The notes: a model not told the origin generated them from the letters alone. Counted from the first letter of the stretch, positions 40,705 to 49,996 are shown. The stretch: 64,000 nt of DNA from JAVJUS01 sp040220455 (GCA_040220455.1 JAVJUS010000074.1:1-64000), one strand, 5' to 3'. Numbers and translations: made by a program.

Positions 40705-41633
40705 CCGTGGAGACACCGGGCGCCGCCCCGCCCCCACCGCGCGGCGGTAGCCGGGACGACAACGCGCCCGGCCGCGGGATCGCGGCGATCCTGGTGGCGA
40801 TCGCGATCTTCTCGACCATGGACACGGCCATCAAGTTCCTGGGCGACACGTTCACGCCGGTCCAGATCTTCTTCTTCCGCAGCGTCTTCGCCCTGCTGCC
40901 CCTGTCGCTCGTGATCCGGGCCGAGGGCGGCGTCGCCTCGCTGAAGACCGACCGGTTCTGGGGACATATCGGCCGGTCGCTGCTGATGGTCGCCTTCCTG
41001 CTGTGCTTCTTCACCGGGCTGACGCTGCTGCCGCTGACGGAGGCCTATGCCGTCCTCTTCGCCGCGCCGCTCGCGATCGCGGCGCTGAGCGTGCCGCTGC
41101 TGGGCGAACGGGTGGGGCCGCGGCGCTGGGCGGCGGTGATCCTCGGCTTCGCCGGCGTGCTCGTCGTCCTGCGCCCGGGCGGCGACGCCTTCGGGCCGGG
41201 CGGCCTCGTCGTGCTGGCGGCGGTCGTCTTCTACGCCTTCGCCATGATCATGGTCCGGCAGTTGAGCCGGACCGAGTCGAACGGCGCCATCGTGTTCTAT
41301 TTCATCGTGACGTCGATCGTGGTCTCGGTGGTCGCGCTGCCCTTCGTCTGGGTCACGCCGAGCCTGACCGAGCTGGGGCTGCTGGCCGGGATCGGCATCC
41401 TGGGCGGGATCGGCCAGCTCTTCATGACCGAGGCCTATCGCCGGGCGCCGGTCGCGGTGGTCAGCCCCTTCCAGTACACCCAGATCCTCTGGGGCCTGCT
41501 CTACGGCTACCTGGTCTTCGCCGACCGGCCGGACCCGATCGTCCTGCTGGGCGCCGCGGTGGTCGTGGCGAGCGGGCTCTACGTGCTTCATCGGGAGACC
41601 CGGCTCGCCCGGGCGGGAAAGGCGTCGCCATGA
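40701..41633 (+). CDS. DMT-family (EamA) transporter, copy 2
   Basis: A 310-residue ten-helix EamA-type transporter. Segments such as IFSTMDTAIKFLGDTFTPVQ, LPLTEAYAVLFAAPLAIAAL and VPLLGERVG parallel copy 1. Its ATG overlaps the TGA of copy 1, and its own TGA overlaps the add start, so all four genes are translationally linked. A Pro/Gly-rich leader precedes the first helix. The substrate is unproven. Confidence 0.9.
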   Translation: MTVETPGAAPPPPRGGSRDDNAPGRGIAAILVAIAIFSTMDTAIKFLGDTFTPVQIFFFRSVFALLPLSLVIRAEGGVASLKTDRFWGHIGRSLLMVAFLLCFFTGLTLLPLTEAYAVLFAAPLAIAALSVPLLGERVGPRRWAAVILGFAGVLVVLRPGGDAFGPGGLVVLAAVVFYAFAMIMVRQLSRTESNGAIVFYFIVTSIVVSVVALPFVWVTPSLTELGLLAGIGILGGIGQLFMTEAYRRAPVAVVSPFQYTQILWGLLYGYLVFADRPDPIVLLGAAVVVASGLYVLHRETRLARAGKASP

Positions 41634-42667
41634 CCGCGAACGACCCCGGACGCGTCGCCCCCGGCAGCAGCGCCGCCGGCCGCATCGCCAAGGCGGAACT
41701 GCACGTCCATCTGGAGGGCACGGTCGGGCCGGACCTGATCCGGCGCCTCGCGGCCGGGCACGGGATCGCCCTGCCCGACGACCTGTTCGCCGGCGATCGT
41801 GGGTACCGCTGGTCGGATTTCGTCGTTTTCCTCAGGGTCTACGACGCCGTCTCCGGCGTCATCCGCACGATCGACGACTACCGCCTCGTGACCCGCGCCT
41901 ATCTGGAGGGCCTGGCGGTCGAGGGCGCGATCTATGCCGAGCTGACCGTCTCGCCCGACCACGCGGCGGCGGCGGGCCTGAACTACGCCGACCAGCTCGC
42001 CGGCATCGCGCAAGGCGTCGAGGAGGCCCGCGCGGCGACGGGGATCGAGGCGCGGCTGATCGTCGTCGGCGTGCGCCACCGCGGCGTGGCGGCGGTGATG
42101 GACGTCGCCCGCCGGGTCGTGGCGGAGCCGCATCCGCTGGTCACCGGCTTCGGGCTGGTCGGCGACGAGGCGAACTGGCCGCCGGGCCTGTTCGCCGAGG
42201 CGTTCCGGGCCGCCGCGGAGGAGGCCGGGCTCGCCTGCACCGTGCACGCCGGCGAATGGGCCGGGCCGGACAGCATCCGGGCCGCGCTCGCCCTGCCCGT
42301 CACCCGGCTGGGCCATGGCGTGCGCGCCATCGAGGACCCGGACCTCGTCGCCGAGATCGCCGAGCGCGGGATCGTGCTGGAGGTGTGCCCGGGCAGCAAC
42401 GTGGCCACCGGCCTCTATCCGGACCGGTCGCGCCACCCCTTCCCGGCGCTGCGCGACGCCGGCGTGCGGGTGACGCTGAACAGCGACGACCCGCCCTATT
42501 TCGACACGAGCCTGGGCCGGGAATACGCCGAGGCGGCGGCGCTCTACGGCCTCGAGGACGACGATCTGCTCGGCCTGACGCGCACGGCAATCGCAGCGGC
42601 CTTCGTCGACGACGCGACCCGGGCGCGGCTGCTGGATCGGCTCGACGAGGCCGGCGCGACCGCGTAG
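41630..42667 (+). CDS. add: adenosine deaminase family protein
   Basis: A 345-residue TIM-barrel metal-dependent deaminase. Zinc ligands lie in KAELHVHLEGT (HxH), CTVHAGEWAGP (His plus catalytic Glu) and LNSDDPPYF (Asp pair); TRLGHGVRA carries another catalytic His. It most likely converts adenosine to inosine, though adenine deaminases share these motifs. It is the last gene of the deoA-DMT-DMT-add operon. Confidence 0.9.
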   Translation: MTANDPGRVAPGSSAAGRIAKAELHVHLEGTVGPDLIRRLAAGHGIALPDDLFAGDRGYRWSDFVVFLRVYDAVSGVIRTIDDYRLVTRAYLEGLAVEGAIYAELTVSPDHAAAAGLNYADQLAGIAQGVEEARAATGIEARLIVVGVRHRGVAAVMDVARRVVAEPHPLVTGFGLVGDEANWPPGLFAEAFRAAAEEAGLACTVHAGEWAGPDSIRAALALPVTRLGHGVRAIEDPDLVAEIAERGIVLEVCPGSNVATGLYPDRSRHPFPALRDAGVRVTLNSDDPPYFDTSLGREYAEAAALYGLEDDDLLGLTRTAIAAAFVDDATRARLLDRLDEAGATA

Positions 42668-42676
42668 CCGCGGCGG

Positions 42677-43120
42677 TCAGCGCTTCGATTTCGGCTTGGC
42701 GGCAGGGGCTTTCTTCGTCGAAGGCGCCTTCTTCGCGGCGGGGGTCTCGGCGGCAGCCGGCGCCTTCGCTTTCACGGTCTTGCCTGAGCCGGCCGCCTTC
42801 GCTGGTGCCTTGGCAGCCGGTGCCTTGGCAGCCGGTGACTTGGCCGCTGGTGACTTCGCCGGCGCCTTCGCGGCTGGCGCCTTGGCCGAGCGCGGCTTCT
42901 TCGCCGAAGCGGGGGCCGGAGCGGGAGCGGGGGCGGCCGGCGCCTCGTCCTCGGCCTCGGTCAGCCCGGCCGCCTTGGCGGCCTCGCCCAGGAGTTCCCA
43001 GCGCGCCCGGTCCCAGTGATCGGCCTCGCGGCCCTGGGGCTTGCCCTCGCGCTCCCAGATCAGATAGGCCCGTTCCCGGATTGCCGCGTCGCTCGGCTCG
43101 GGCACGCGTTCAGCCGCCAT
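42677..43120 (-). CDS. DUF2934 protein with lysine/alanine/proline-rich tail
   Basis: A 147-residue protein. Residues ~10-50 form a DUF2934 domain (IRERAYLIWEREGKPQGRE then HWDRARWEL). After an acidic Ala/Pro linker, residues ~75-147 are a low-complexity tail of repeated AAKAPA/AAKSPA units resembling histone H1-like proteins. The tail is strongly basic and could bind nucleic acid. DUF2934 function is unknown. It converges on add, leaving 9 bases. Confidence 0.8.
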   Translation of the reverse strand: MAAERVPEPSDAAIRERAYLIWEREGKPQGREADHWDRARWELLGEAAKAAGLTEAEDEAPAAPAPAPAPASAKKPRSAKAPAAKAPAKSPAAKSPAAKAPAAKAPAKAAGSGKTVKAKAPAAAETPAAKKAPSTKKAPAAKPKSKR

Positions 43121-43298
43121 GATCCCCTCCGCTCGTTGAGCACGGGGCGCGGGCCTGTCGGCCCCGGGAGGCCCTGCTTGCGCCCCACAAGTCTGGAAAC
43201 CACGTTAACGGCAAGGATTCAAGCACCGATGCGCGGCGCGCTCGGACCGGGGCCGAGCGGAATCGGCGGATCGGTGCCCGGAGGGGAGTGTCACGGAC

Positions 43299-44501
43299 GT
43301 GTTCGCGCCATCGATAAGGCTGTTCAGCCTCTTCGGCTTCGACGTCAAGGTCGACGCGAGCTGGCTGCTGCTCGCCGTCCTGATCGTCTGGTCGCTCGCC
43401 GCCGGCTACTTCCCGAGCGTCGCGCCGGGGCTCGAGCCCGCGACCTATTGGTCGATGGGCGTGATCGGGCTGATCGGCCTCGCCTTCTCGATCGTGGTGC
43501 ACGAGCTCGCCCACTCCCTGGTCGCGCGGCGCTACGACATGCCGATCCGGGGCATCACCCTGTTCGTCTTCGGCGGCGTCGCGGAGATGGAGAAGGAGCC
43601 GACGAGCGCCAAGGGCGAGTTCCTGATGGCGATCGCGGGCCCGGCGATGAGCGTCGCCGTCGCCATCGGCTTCGGCCTGCTGGCGAGCCTGGCCGGCGGG
43701 CTGGCGGCGACCGGGGGCGGGGGAGGAGACGGGGGCGTCCCGCCGGTGGCGATCGTGCTGTCCTACCTGGCCGCGATCAACGGGCTGCTCGCCCTGTTCA
43801 ACATGCTGCCGGCCTTCCCGCTCGACGGCGGGCGGATGCTGCGCGCCGCCCTGTGGGGCTGGCGCGGCGACATCGTCTGGGCGACGCGGGTCGCGGCGGG
43901 GGCCGGCTCGGCCTTCGCCTTCGCGCTGATGGCGCTGGGGCTCGTGAACCTGGTCAGCGGCAACGCCATCGGCGGCGTTTGGTACTTCGTGCTCGGGCTG
44001 TTCATCCGGGCCGCCGCGGCGGGGCAGATTCAGCACCAGACGACCCGCTCGGTGCTCTCCGGCGCCTCTGTCGACCGGTTCATGCGGGCCGAGCCCGTGG
44101 CCGTGGCGCCCGAGCTGCCGCTGGAGCGGCTGATCGGGGACTATTTCTACCGCTACTACTTCAAGAGCTTCCCCGTCGTCGCCGACGAACGGTTGATCGG
44201 CGTCGTCTCGGTCGCCGACGTCAAGCACGCCCTGGAGGCCGACGGCGAGGCGGCGTCCGACCGGACGGTGCGCGAGGTGATGGAGGATCCGGGCGAGGAC
44301 GGAATCGTCGCGCCCGATGGCGACGCCGCCGACGCGCTGGACCGCATGCGCCGCCGGGGGGCGGGGCATCTCTACGTGGTCGACCGGACGCGGCTGGTCG
44401 GCGTGGTCACCCTGCGCGACCTGCTCAACTACCTCTCGATCCGGGTCGACCTGGACGAAGCCGGCCGCCACCCCCCGGCCACGCCGAAGCACGCGGCGTG
44501 A
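43299..44501 (+). CDS. M50-family site-2 protease with CBS domains
   Basis: A 400-residue intramembrane metalloprotease. The zinc motif HELAH lies in IVVHELAHSLVARRY, the third ligand in LPAFPLDGGRMLRA, and several hydrophobic segments surround them. The C-terminal ~150 residues hold two CBS motifs (VDRFMRAEPVAVAPELPL and VREVMEDPGEDGIVAPDGD) that may sense adenosine nucleotides. The start is a GTG after GAGGGGAG. Substrate proteins are unknown; this class includes archaeal S2P-CBS enzymes and is distinct from RseP. Confidence 0.92.
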   Translation: MFAPSIRLFSLFGFDVKVDASWLLLAVLIVWSLAAGYFPSVAPGLEPATYWSMGVIGLIGLAFSIVVHELAHSLVARRYDMPIRGITLFVFGGVAEMEKEPTSAKGEFLMAIAGPAMSVAVAIGFGLLASLAGGLAATGGGGGDGGVPPVAIVLSYLAAINGLLALFNMLPAFPLDGGRMLRAALWGWRGDIVWATRVAAGAGSAFAFALMALGLVNLVSGNAIGGVWYFVLGLFIRAAAAGQIQHQTTRSVLSGASVDRFMRAEPVAVAPELPLERLIGDYFYRYYFKSFPVVADERLIGVVSVADVKHALEADGEAASDRTVREVMEDPGEDGIVAPDGDAADALDRMRRRGAGHLYVVDRTRLVGVVTLRDLLNYLSIRVDLDEAGRHPPATPKHAA

Positions 44502-44528
44502 GCGGCGGCGGGCGAGGCCCCCGGAGCA

Positions 44529-45080
44529 TCAGCCCAGCGCCTGCCGCCCCGCCTCGGTGATCGCGTTTTCCGTCGCCTTCCCGCGGCGCCGTCGGGTGAC
44601 GAAGCCCTTGTCTTCGAGCGCTCGGAGCTGGCGCGAGACCGTCTCGGGCGCGATGCCGGTCGCGTCGGCGACTGCGCTGTTGTTCACGCCTCGGTTCTGT
44701 TCCGCGAGACAGCGCAGAACGGCACGCGCGTTGTCGCCCAGCGGCGCCCTGCGGGCCTCCATCGCCTCCAACTCGTCGGCGGCATGACGCAGGAGTGTCA
44801 CGAGCGCCGAGACGTAGGCCGCGCGCTCCGCCGCATCGGCATCAGTGGATTTCGCCGCGCGCAGGCGTCGCTGGACCCGGGAAAGCCGCCTATCGACAGC
44901 CACGATGTTCTGCCTGTCGCGCGTGATCGCGAAATCCGCGATCCGGCGGCTCAGCGCGTCGGCATTCTTCGACAGCGCCGACCAGTTACGATCACGAACC
45001 GTCGCGTCGACATCGTCGAGCAGACGGTTCATCACCATCGAGAGCGCCATCCGTCGATCTCCGTCCAGGGTGTCGGCCAT
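44529..45080 (-). CDS. winged-helix (MarR-like) transcriptional regulator
   Basis: A 183-residue protein with a helical N-terminal region of ~110 residues and a C-terminal winged helix (NNSAVADATGIAPETVSRQL, RALEDKGFVTRRRRGKATEN). The start MADTLDGDRR is chosen; an in-frame TTG upstream coincides with a TTGACA hexamer (45105-45110 in reverse complement) that looks like a -35 box. It follows the nitrilase-like gene on the same strand and may regulate it. Confidence 0.75.
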   Translation of the reverse strand: MADTLDGDRRMALSMVMNRLLDDVDATVRDRNWSALSKNADALSRRIADFAITRDRQNIVAVDRRLSRVQRRLRAAKSTDADAAERAAYVSALVTLLRHAADELEAMEARRAPLGDNARAVLRCLAEQNRGVNNSAVADATGIAPETVSRQLRALEDKGFVTRRRRGKATENAITEAGRQALG

Positions 45081-45189
45081 CCGACGACGGGACTCTATCG
45101 CGGCTGTCAAGTGATATCAATTGAATCGCATTCCCAGGACGTCGCAGGAGTTCCCGGGACGTCCCGACCATGACCCGCATGCCGGCTGG

Positions 45190-46659
45190 TCATCCCTCGA
45201 AACGAGACCACTCCTGTGGGCACCAATCGACGACGCAATGCGTCTCGTCGCCGTCGAGCGGCAACGTCGACGTCAGGCAGGTGATACCGCCCGCGGTCTC
45301 GTCCAGGCACAGGCCAACGCCGTAGTCGGCATGTTGCCTCGAATCGCCGGAGGCCGCGTTGGCGGCGTTCTGACGATGGCTGAGCACGGCGCTGTTGGCG
45401 ACGAGGACGCGGCATCGGCCGGTCGCCGTGGCACGGGCGCCGGCGCGGCCGGCCCATCGCGCTGGCGCGAGGCCGGAATCGAGGACGGGCGTGAGTTGGA
45501 GGTCCAGCAACGCGTTTCGGCGCAGCCACGTGCCCGGCTCGGAGCGGTCCAGATCCTCGCAGATCAGGACCGCGAGGCGGCCGAACTCGGGGATCTCGAC
45601 GACCGTGATCCGATCGCCGGGGGCGATATGCTCGTGAACGAGGCCATCGGCCTCCGGGCACGGCGCCAGCCCATAGCGGCGGGCCATGTCGGCCGACAGG
45701 TTCCACCGGGCAAGCTTGTCCTGGATGGCGACACTCTCGCCGCTCGCGTTCAGCAGGTGAGCCCGATTTCGGGGCGGCCCGGTGCCCTCCTGCGTCCGTG
45801 AGGTTCCGGCCAGGACGTAGCGGAGCTCGGTATCGGCGGCATTCGCCCGCAGCCAAGCCCGAATGACCTCCAGCGTGTCGCCGTGAACTGCCATTTCGGG
45901 CAGAACGATCAGGTGGCAGCCGGCCTCCGACAGCGCCTCCAGACCACCGGCCACCGCTTCGTTCAGCGGGCGAGCGACCGCGTCGTAGACCTCGCGGTCG
46001 CCGACCGAGAAACGGCTGATGCCGATGTCGTCCACCTCGGTCGCCAGCGGAAGGAAGCCGACCCGGAGGAGTTCGCCCGGGCCGGGCAACGGTTCGGCGT
46101 CCCGGCCCAGGGGCAGGAAGTCGAAGCGAACGGCCCGCTCGCCGGCCGGATCATCCGGATCGGTTGCCGGAATGGTCGGCGGCAGGACGAACAGGGCTTC
46201 GAACGCATCGACCAGATCGGGTTCACGGTCGACCTCGGCCGTGTCCCCGGGAAAGCCTCGGTCCGGGTCCGCCCATCGGCCGGAGAGCGGGCGCCGATAC
46301 GCCACGACGCCGCGGTCGGGATCGGCATTCAACCGGCCGTCGCGATCCAGGCGGATCGCGATCGCCTCCGCCAACTCGTCGTCCGCCGTGCGGAGACCGG
46401 CGCGCCGGGCGCCGTACCAGCCGTCGATCGCCTGGGCGAGGGCGAGCATTTCCGTCGACGTGGTCGCCCGCGCGGCCAGGAGGGCAAGCCCGGGGACGTC
46501 GACGGCGCGCAGCGCCTCATCGACCGCCCGCTCGCTCTCCAAGGCGGCGTCGTCAGGGGCTTCGAGAGCGGCCAGCGCATCGGCCAAGTCCGGCCGAGTC
46601 TGGAGATCGGCATGAAGGTCGGCGAAGACGTCGGCGAAAGTCGTGGGTGAACCCGGCAT
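45190..46659 (-). CDS. nitrilase-superfamily (carbon-nitrogen hydrolase) protein with unknown N-terminal region
   Basis: A 489-residue protein. Residues ~195-489 carry the nitrilase-fold triad: Glu255 in IVLPEMAVHG, Lys315 in AIQDKLARW and Cys367 in LAVLICEDLDRSEPG. The first ~190 residues are helical, acidic and match nothing I recognise. Typical nitrilases are ~260-340 residues, so this is an enlarged or fused form. The start MPGSPTTFAD fits better than an upstream reading. Nitrilase domains also occur in some defence proteins (for example fused to reverse transcriptases in DRT1), but no RT is present. Substrate unknown. Confidence 0.7.
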   Translation of the reverse strand: MPGSPTTFADVFADLHADLQTRPDLADALAALEAPDDAALESERAVDEALRAVDVPGLALLAARATTSTEMLALAQAIDGWYGARRAGLRTADDELAEAIAIRLDRDGRLNADPDRGVVAYRRPLSGRWADPDRGFPGDTAEVDREPDLVDAFEALFVLPPTIPATDPDDPAGERAVRFDFLPLGRDAEPLPGPGELLRVGFLPLATEVDDIGISRFSVGDREVYDAVARPLNEAVAGGLEALSEAGCHLIVLPEMAVHGDTLEVIRAWLRANAADTELRYVLAGTSRTQEGTGPPRNRAHLLNASGESVAIQDKLARWNLSADMARRYGLAPCPEADGLVHEHIAPGDRITVVEIPEFGRLAVLICEDLDRSEPGTWLRRNALLDLQLTPVLDSGLAPARWAGRAGARATATGRCRVLVANSAVLSHRQNAANAASGDSRQHADYGVGLCLDETAGGITCLTSTLPLDGDETHCVVDWCPQEWSRFEG

Positions 46660-46761
46660 GTCGCGACAGAGATGAAGAAGGGTATTGCAAGTTTGACGAA
46701 TGGATAACCTGTAGACGCCGTTGACCAAAGGCAAACGATTTTTACGTGTATGCACTCATGC

Positions 46762-46803
46762 AAAAAAAGCGGCGGTCGGGTCGGGTCCGCCGCCGCTTCT
46801 TTG
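46762..46803 (-). terminator. rho-independent terminator of the atp operon
   Basis: On the minus strand a stem AGCGGCGG / CCGCCGCT with a long GC-rich loop is followed by seven Ts (the A-run at 46762-46768). It lies ~110 bases after the atpF stop and terminates the F0 transcript. Confidence 0.75.
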
Positions 46804-46914
46804 TCATATCGCCGGAGCCTATACGCCACGGCGCGCCGTGTGCCCGGAACGACTGCGACGTATCGAGTCTCGCACCGCTCCCACCACCCTGTGGCAGGGC
46901 ACGGGCCGCCGGTG

Positions 46915-47511
46915 TCAGTGGAGCTTTTCGGGCATCGCCTTGATGGCGTCGTCGATGAGGGCGGCGCCCTTGGCCTCGTCGACCTGGTCGGCGAGGAGCT
47001 GACGCGTCGCCCGGATCGCCACGTCGACGGCCAGGTTGCGGACATCGGCGATCGCCTGGCTCTCGGCCTGGGAGATGCGGTCCATGGCCTGCTGTTCACG
47101 GCGGGCGAGCTGCTCCTCGAGCTGCTCGGCCGCCTGGGCGCGCAGGCGCTCCGCCTCGCCGCGAGCGTGGGCGATGATCTCTTCGGCCTCGCTCATCGCG
47201 TCGCGCTGCTTGCGCTGGAGATTGGCCAGCGAGGCCTGGGCGTCCTCGCGCAGTCGCTTGGCCTCCTCCAGCTCCTCGGCAATGCGGCGCGCGCGATCGT
47301 CGAGCTTGCCGAGGATCGACCTTTTCGCCGGCTTCCAGGCGATGGCGATGACGGCGATCAGGGCGAGCGCCAGCCAGATCTCGACCGGCCAGGCGCCATG
47401 GCCGTCGCCCGACGCCTCGGCGAGGCGGATCTTGGTCGTGTCGCCGACGATCTCGGCCTTGGACATCATCGGATCGAGCGCGGCGCGCACCCGGGCAACC
47501 CCGTCGATCAT
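46915..47511 (-). CDS. atpF: ATP synthase F0 subunit b
   Basis: A 198-residue b-type stator subunit with an N-terminal membrane helix (WPVEIWLALALIAVIAIAW) and a long charged coiled coil (LDDRARRIAEELEEAKRLRE). Its start overlaps the stop of the b' gene (ATGA). The split b/b' arrangement is usual in alphaproteobacteria. It links F1 to the a subunit. It is the last gene of the F0 operon. Confidence 0.92.
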   Translation of the reverse strand: MIDGVARVRAALDPMMSKAEIVGDTTKIRLAEASGDGHGAWPVEIWLALALIAVIAIAWKPAKRSILGKLDDRARRIAEELEEAKRLREDAQASLANLQRKQRDAMSEAEEIIAHARGEAERLRAQAAEQLEEQLARREQQAMDRISQAESQAIADVRNLAVDVAIRATRQLLADQVDEAKGAALIDDAIKAMPEKLH

Positions 47512-48017
47512 CGGCCGGCCTCCTGGCTGGCGGTCTGCTTGATGGCGGCGTCGACCTGTTTGCGGGCCTGAGCCTCTGTCGGCGCCTTTCCGACCAGCTT
47601 CTCCGCGACGCCGCGGCTCGCCTCGATCGCGATGTCGCGTACCTGGCCCATCGCCTCGTCACGCGCCTTGCCGATCCGATCCTCGGCCTCGTCGATTTTC
47701 TTGTCGAGTTCGGCCTGGAAGGCGGTCTGACGCTCCGACGAGGCCGCCGCGATGTCCTGGTTGGCCTGGGCCATGATCGCGGAGGCTTCCGATCGGGCCT
47801 TCGACAGCGCCGCCTCGTACTGCTCGACCACCTCGTCGGCCTGCTTGCGGAGCTGCTCCGCCCGGTCGAGATCGTTGGAGATCCGCTCCGAGCGCTCCTC
47901 CAGCACCTCGCCGATGCGCGGCAAGGCGACCCGCGACATCAGCAGGTAGAGGATGACGAAGGTGACGATCAGCCAGAAGATCTGGCTGGCGAAACTCGAG
48001 GGATCGAACTGTGGCAT
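47508..48017 (-). CDS. ATP synthase F0 subunit b'
   Basis: A 169-residue b' subunit starting MPQFDPSSFASQIFWLIVTF, the typical first helix of the family, then a coiled coil with LPRIGEVLEERSERISNDLD. It pairs with b as the heterodimeric peripheral stalk. A 225-base non-coding gap separates it from atpE upstream. Confidence 0.93.
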   Translation of the reverse strand: MPQFDPSSFASQIFWLIVTFVILYLLMSRVALPRIGEVLEERSERISNDLDRAEQLRKQADEVVEQYEAALSKARSEASAIMAQANQDIAAASSERQTAFQAELDKKIDEAEDRIGKARDEAMGQVRDIAIEASRGVAEKLVGKAPTEAQARKQVDAAIKQTASQEAGR

Positions 48018-48242
48018 GCCAGCCCCCTCGGGCCACGGCGTCCTGTTGGCCGCCGCCCCGATTGCTCATGCGGTCCGGGCCCGACGTCGCGGCCGGACCC
48101 TCGCGCGTCTCGCGCGGTTCGTACTCCGGACATCCGATCGGGAACGGCCGGATTGGCCAGCCCCCGACAACCGCCGAAGCACGCGGCCGGCGCCGCCCGA
48201 CGGGCGGCGATCGCCCGGGGCGGCGCGCCGGCCGGCGCGGGA

Positions 48243-48467
48243 TCAGCCGAACAGGGCGATCAGGCCGATGATCAGCGCGAACAGCGCGATGGCCTCGGTG
48301 ACCGCGAAGCCGATCCAGATGTTGGCGCCGATGTCGTCCTTGGCCGCCGGATTGCGCGCGAGCGCCCCGATGTAGCTGGACCAGACGTTGCCGACGCCGA
48401 TGCCGGCGCCGATCATGCCGATGGCCGCCAGACCGGCGCCGAGGTAACGTGCGGCTTCAGCTTCCAT
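48243..48467 (-). CDS. atpE: ATP synthase F0 subunit c
   Basis: A 74-residue proteolipid with two membrane helices. The polar loop RNPAAKDD and the proton-carrying Glu58 in the second helix (FAVTEAIALFALI) are conserved; GAGIGVGNVW supplies the Gly-rich first helix. Multiple copies form the rotor ring. The length is normal for alphaproteobacteria. Confidence 0.97.
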   Translation of the reverse strand: MEAEAARYLGAGLAAIGMIGAGIGVGNVWSSYIGALARNPAAKDDIGANIWIGFAVTEAIALFALIIGLIALFG

Positions 48468-48596
48468 GACGCTGTCCTTTCTCGATGAACTCTATGGGGA
48501 CTCTCTGGGCCGGGACGTCGGATCGGGCGGGATGCCCCGCCCCGGCGGGACGGAAGGTCGAACGACCGGGGCGGCCGCGTCGGGCCACCGCGACCG

Positions 48597-49319
48597 TCAG
48601 TGGAGGTGCAGCGCGTCGTTGAGGTAGACGCAGGTCAGCACCGTGAAGACGTAGGCCTGGATCACGGCGATCATGATCTCCAGCGCCGTCAGCGGGATCA
48701 GGGCGATGAACGGCACGATGCCGAAGACGCCCATCAGCGCGATGAAGCCGCCGATCACCTTCAGCAGCACATGGCCCACGACCATGTTGGCGAAGAGACG
48801 GACCGACAGGCTCACCGGCCGCGACAGGTAGGAGACGATCTCCACCGGGATCAGGATGATGCCCGTCCACCACGGCGCGCCGTGCGGGAAGAACAGGCTC
48901 AGGAACTTCGCGCCGTGGCGGACCACGCCGATGATCGTCACCGCGACGAAGATGAAGGCCGCCAGCGCGAAGGTCACGATGATGTGGCTGGTCACCGTGA
49001 AGCTGCCGGGGATCATGCCCAGCAGGTTGGCGATCAGCACGAAGACGAAGAGCGTGAAGACGAAGGGGAAGTACTGCCGTCCCTCGCTGCCGACGGCGTC
49101 GCGCATGGTCGCGGCCACCGCCTCGTATATCAGCTCCGCCATCGACTGCAGGCGCGTCGGCACCAGCGCGCGCCCGCTCGTCGCATAGGTCAGGAAGGCG
49201 GTGATCACCACCACGGCGATGATCATCCACAGCGACGAGTTGGTGAACGACAGATCGAGCGATCCGACCTGGATCGGCACGATCGGCTTTACCTCGAACT
49301 GTTCCAGCGGACCGGCCAC
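48597..49319 (-). CDS. atpB: ATP synthase F0 subunit a
   Basis: A 240-residue polytopic subunit forming the proton half-channels. The essential arginine lies in SLSVRLFANMVVGH, and IPLTALEIMIAVIQAYVFT marks the last helices. The GTG start is chosen because GGGAGGA lies five bases upstream; a longer ATG reading would swallow that site. It follows atpI and precedes atpE. Confidence 0.95.
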   Translation of the reverse strand: MAGPLEQFEVKPIVPIQVGSLDLSFTNSSLWMIIAVVVITAFLTYATSGRALVPTRLQSMAELIYEAVAATMRDAVGSEGRQYFPFVFTLFVFVLIANLLGMIPGSFTVTSHIIVTFALAAFIFVAVTIIGVVRHGAKFLSLFFPHGAPWWTGIILIPVEIVSYLSRPVSLSVRLFANMVVGHVLLKVIGGFIALMGVFGIVPFIALIPLTALEIMIAVIQAYVFTVLTCVYLNDALHLH

Positions 49320-49434
49320 GCAGGTCCTCCCCGTTCCCGACACCCGTTCGTCAAACCGAAGGGCGTGCCGGCGGTCAGCCGTCGCGCCCCTCGAACCCGA
49401 AGGCCGACCCGGTCGCCCGGCCCGGCCGCGATCT

Positions 49435-49845
49435 CTATCCCCGGCCGTTCCGGTCGCCCCGGCCGGCCGCCTTGCGCTCCTTCGCCTGCCGGTCGAGTTC
49501 CTGCGCGGTTCGATAGACGTTCAGGAACCCGGCCGCGCAGCCGACGACGAAGAACGCGATCAACATCCAGGGCGACGTGCCCCACCAGCGATCCAGGACG
49601 ATGCCGATGCCCGTCCCGACCACCACGGCCGCCGCCAGCTCCACGGCGATCCGCATTCCGGCGCCCATTCCGGAGTCGCCCTTGTCCGACCCCTCGCGCG
49701 CCCGCCGCTTCGCCTGCGCGGCGCGCAGCCGCTTGTCGAAGCCGCCGTCGTCGGCACCCCCGTTCCCAGGCCCCGCGAGGCCGGAGCCCCGGCCCTGTGA
49801 CGGCCCGTTGCCGGGGGATGGTGCACCGCGATCGGAATCGCCCAA
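49435..49845 (-). CDS. atpI: AtpI/AtpZ-like ATP synthase accessory protein
   Basis: A 136-residue protein with a Gly/charged N-terminal region and two membrane helices (MRIAVELAAAVVVGTGIGI and WMLIAFFVVGCAAGFLNVYR). This is the usual first gene of alphaproteobacterial F0 operons and is thought to help assemble the c-ring. The mature C-terminal part is basic. Confidence 0.88.
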   Translation of the reverse strand: MGDSDRGAPSPGNGPSQGRGSGLAGPGNGGADDGGFDKRLRAAQAKRRAREGSDKGDSGMGAGMRIAVELAAAVVVGTGIGIVLDRWWGTSPWMLIAFFVVGCAAGFLNVYRTAQELDRQAKERKAAGRGDRNGRG

Positions 49846-49996
49846 AAGCCCGGAATACTCCGTTATCGGTCGCCCGGCGCCGAAGCGCGCGGGAACTTAG
49901 TGACACCCCCGTCACCCTGTCAAGACGCGGGGCCTCGCCCATTGCCGCGACCCCGCGCGCCGCCGGCCGCGCCACCCGTCCCTCCCCGCCGCCGCC

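Noticed and set aside
45190..46659. DRT1-type reverse transcriptase-nitrilase defence protein
   Set aside because: Only the nitrilase part is present; the N-terminal region has no reverse transcriptase motifs such as YADD.
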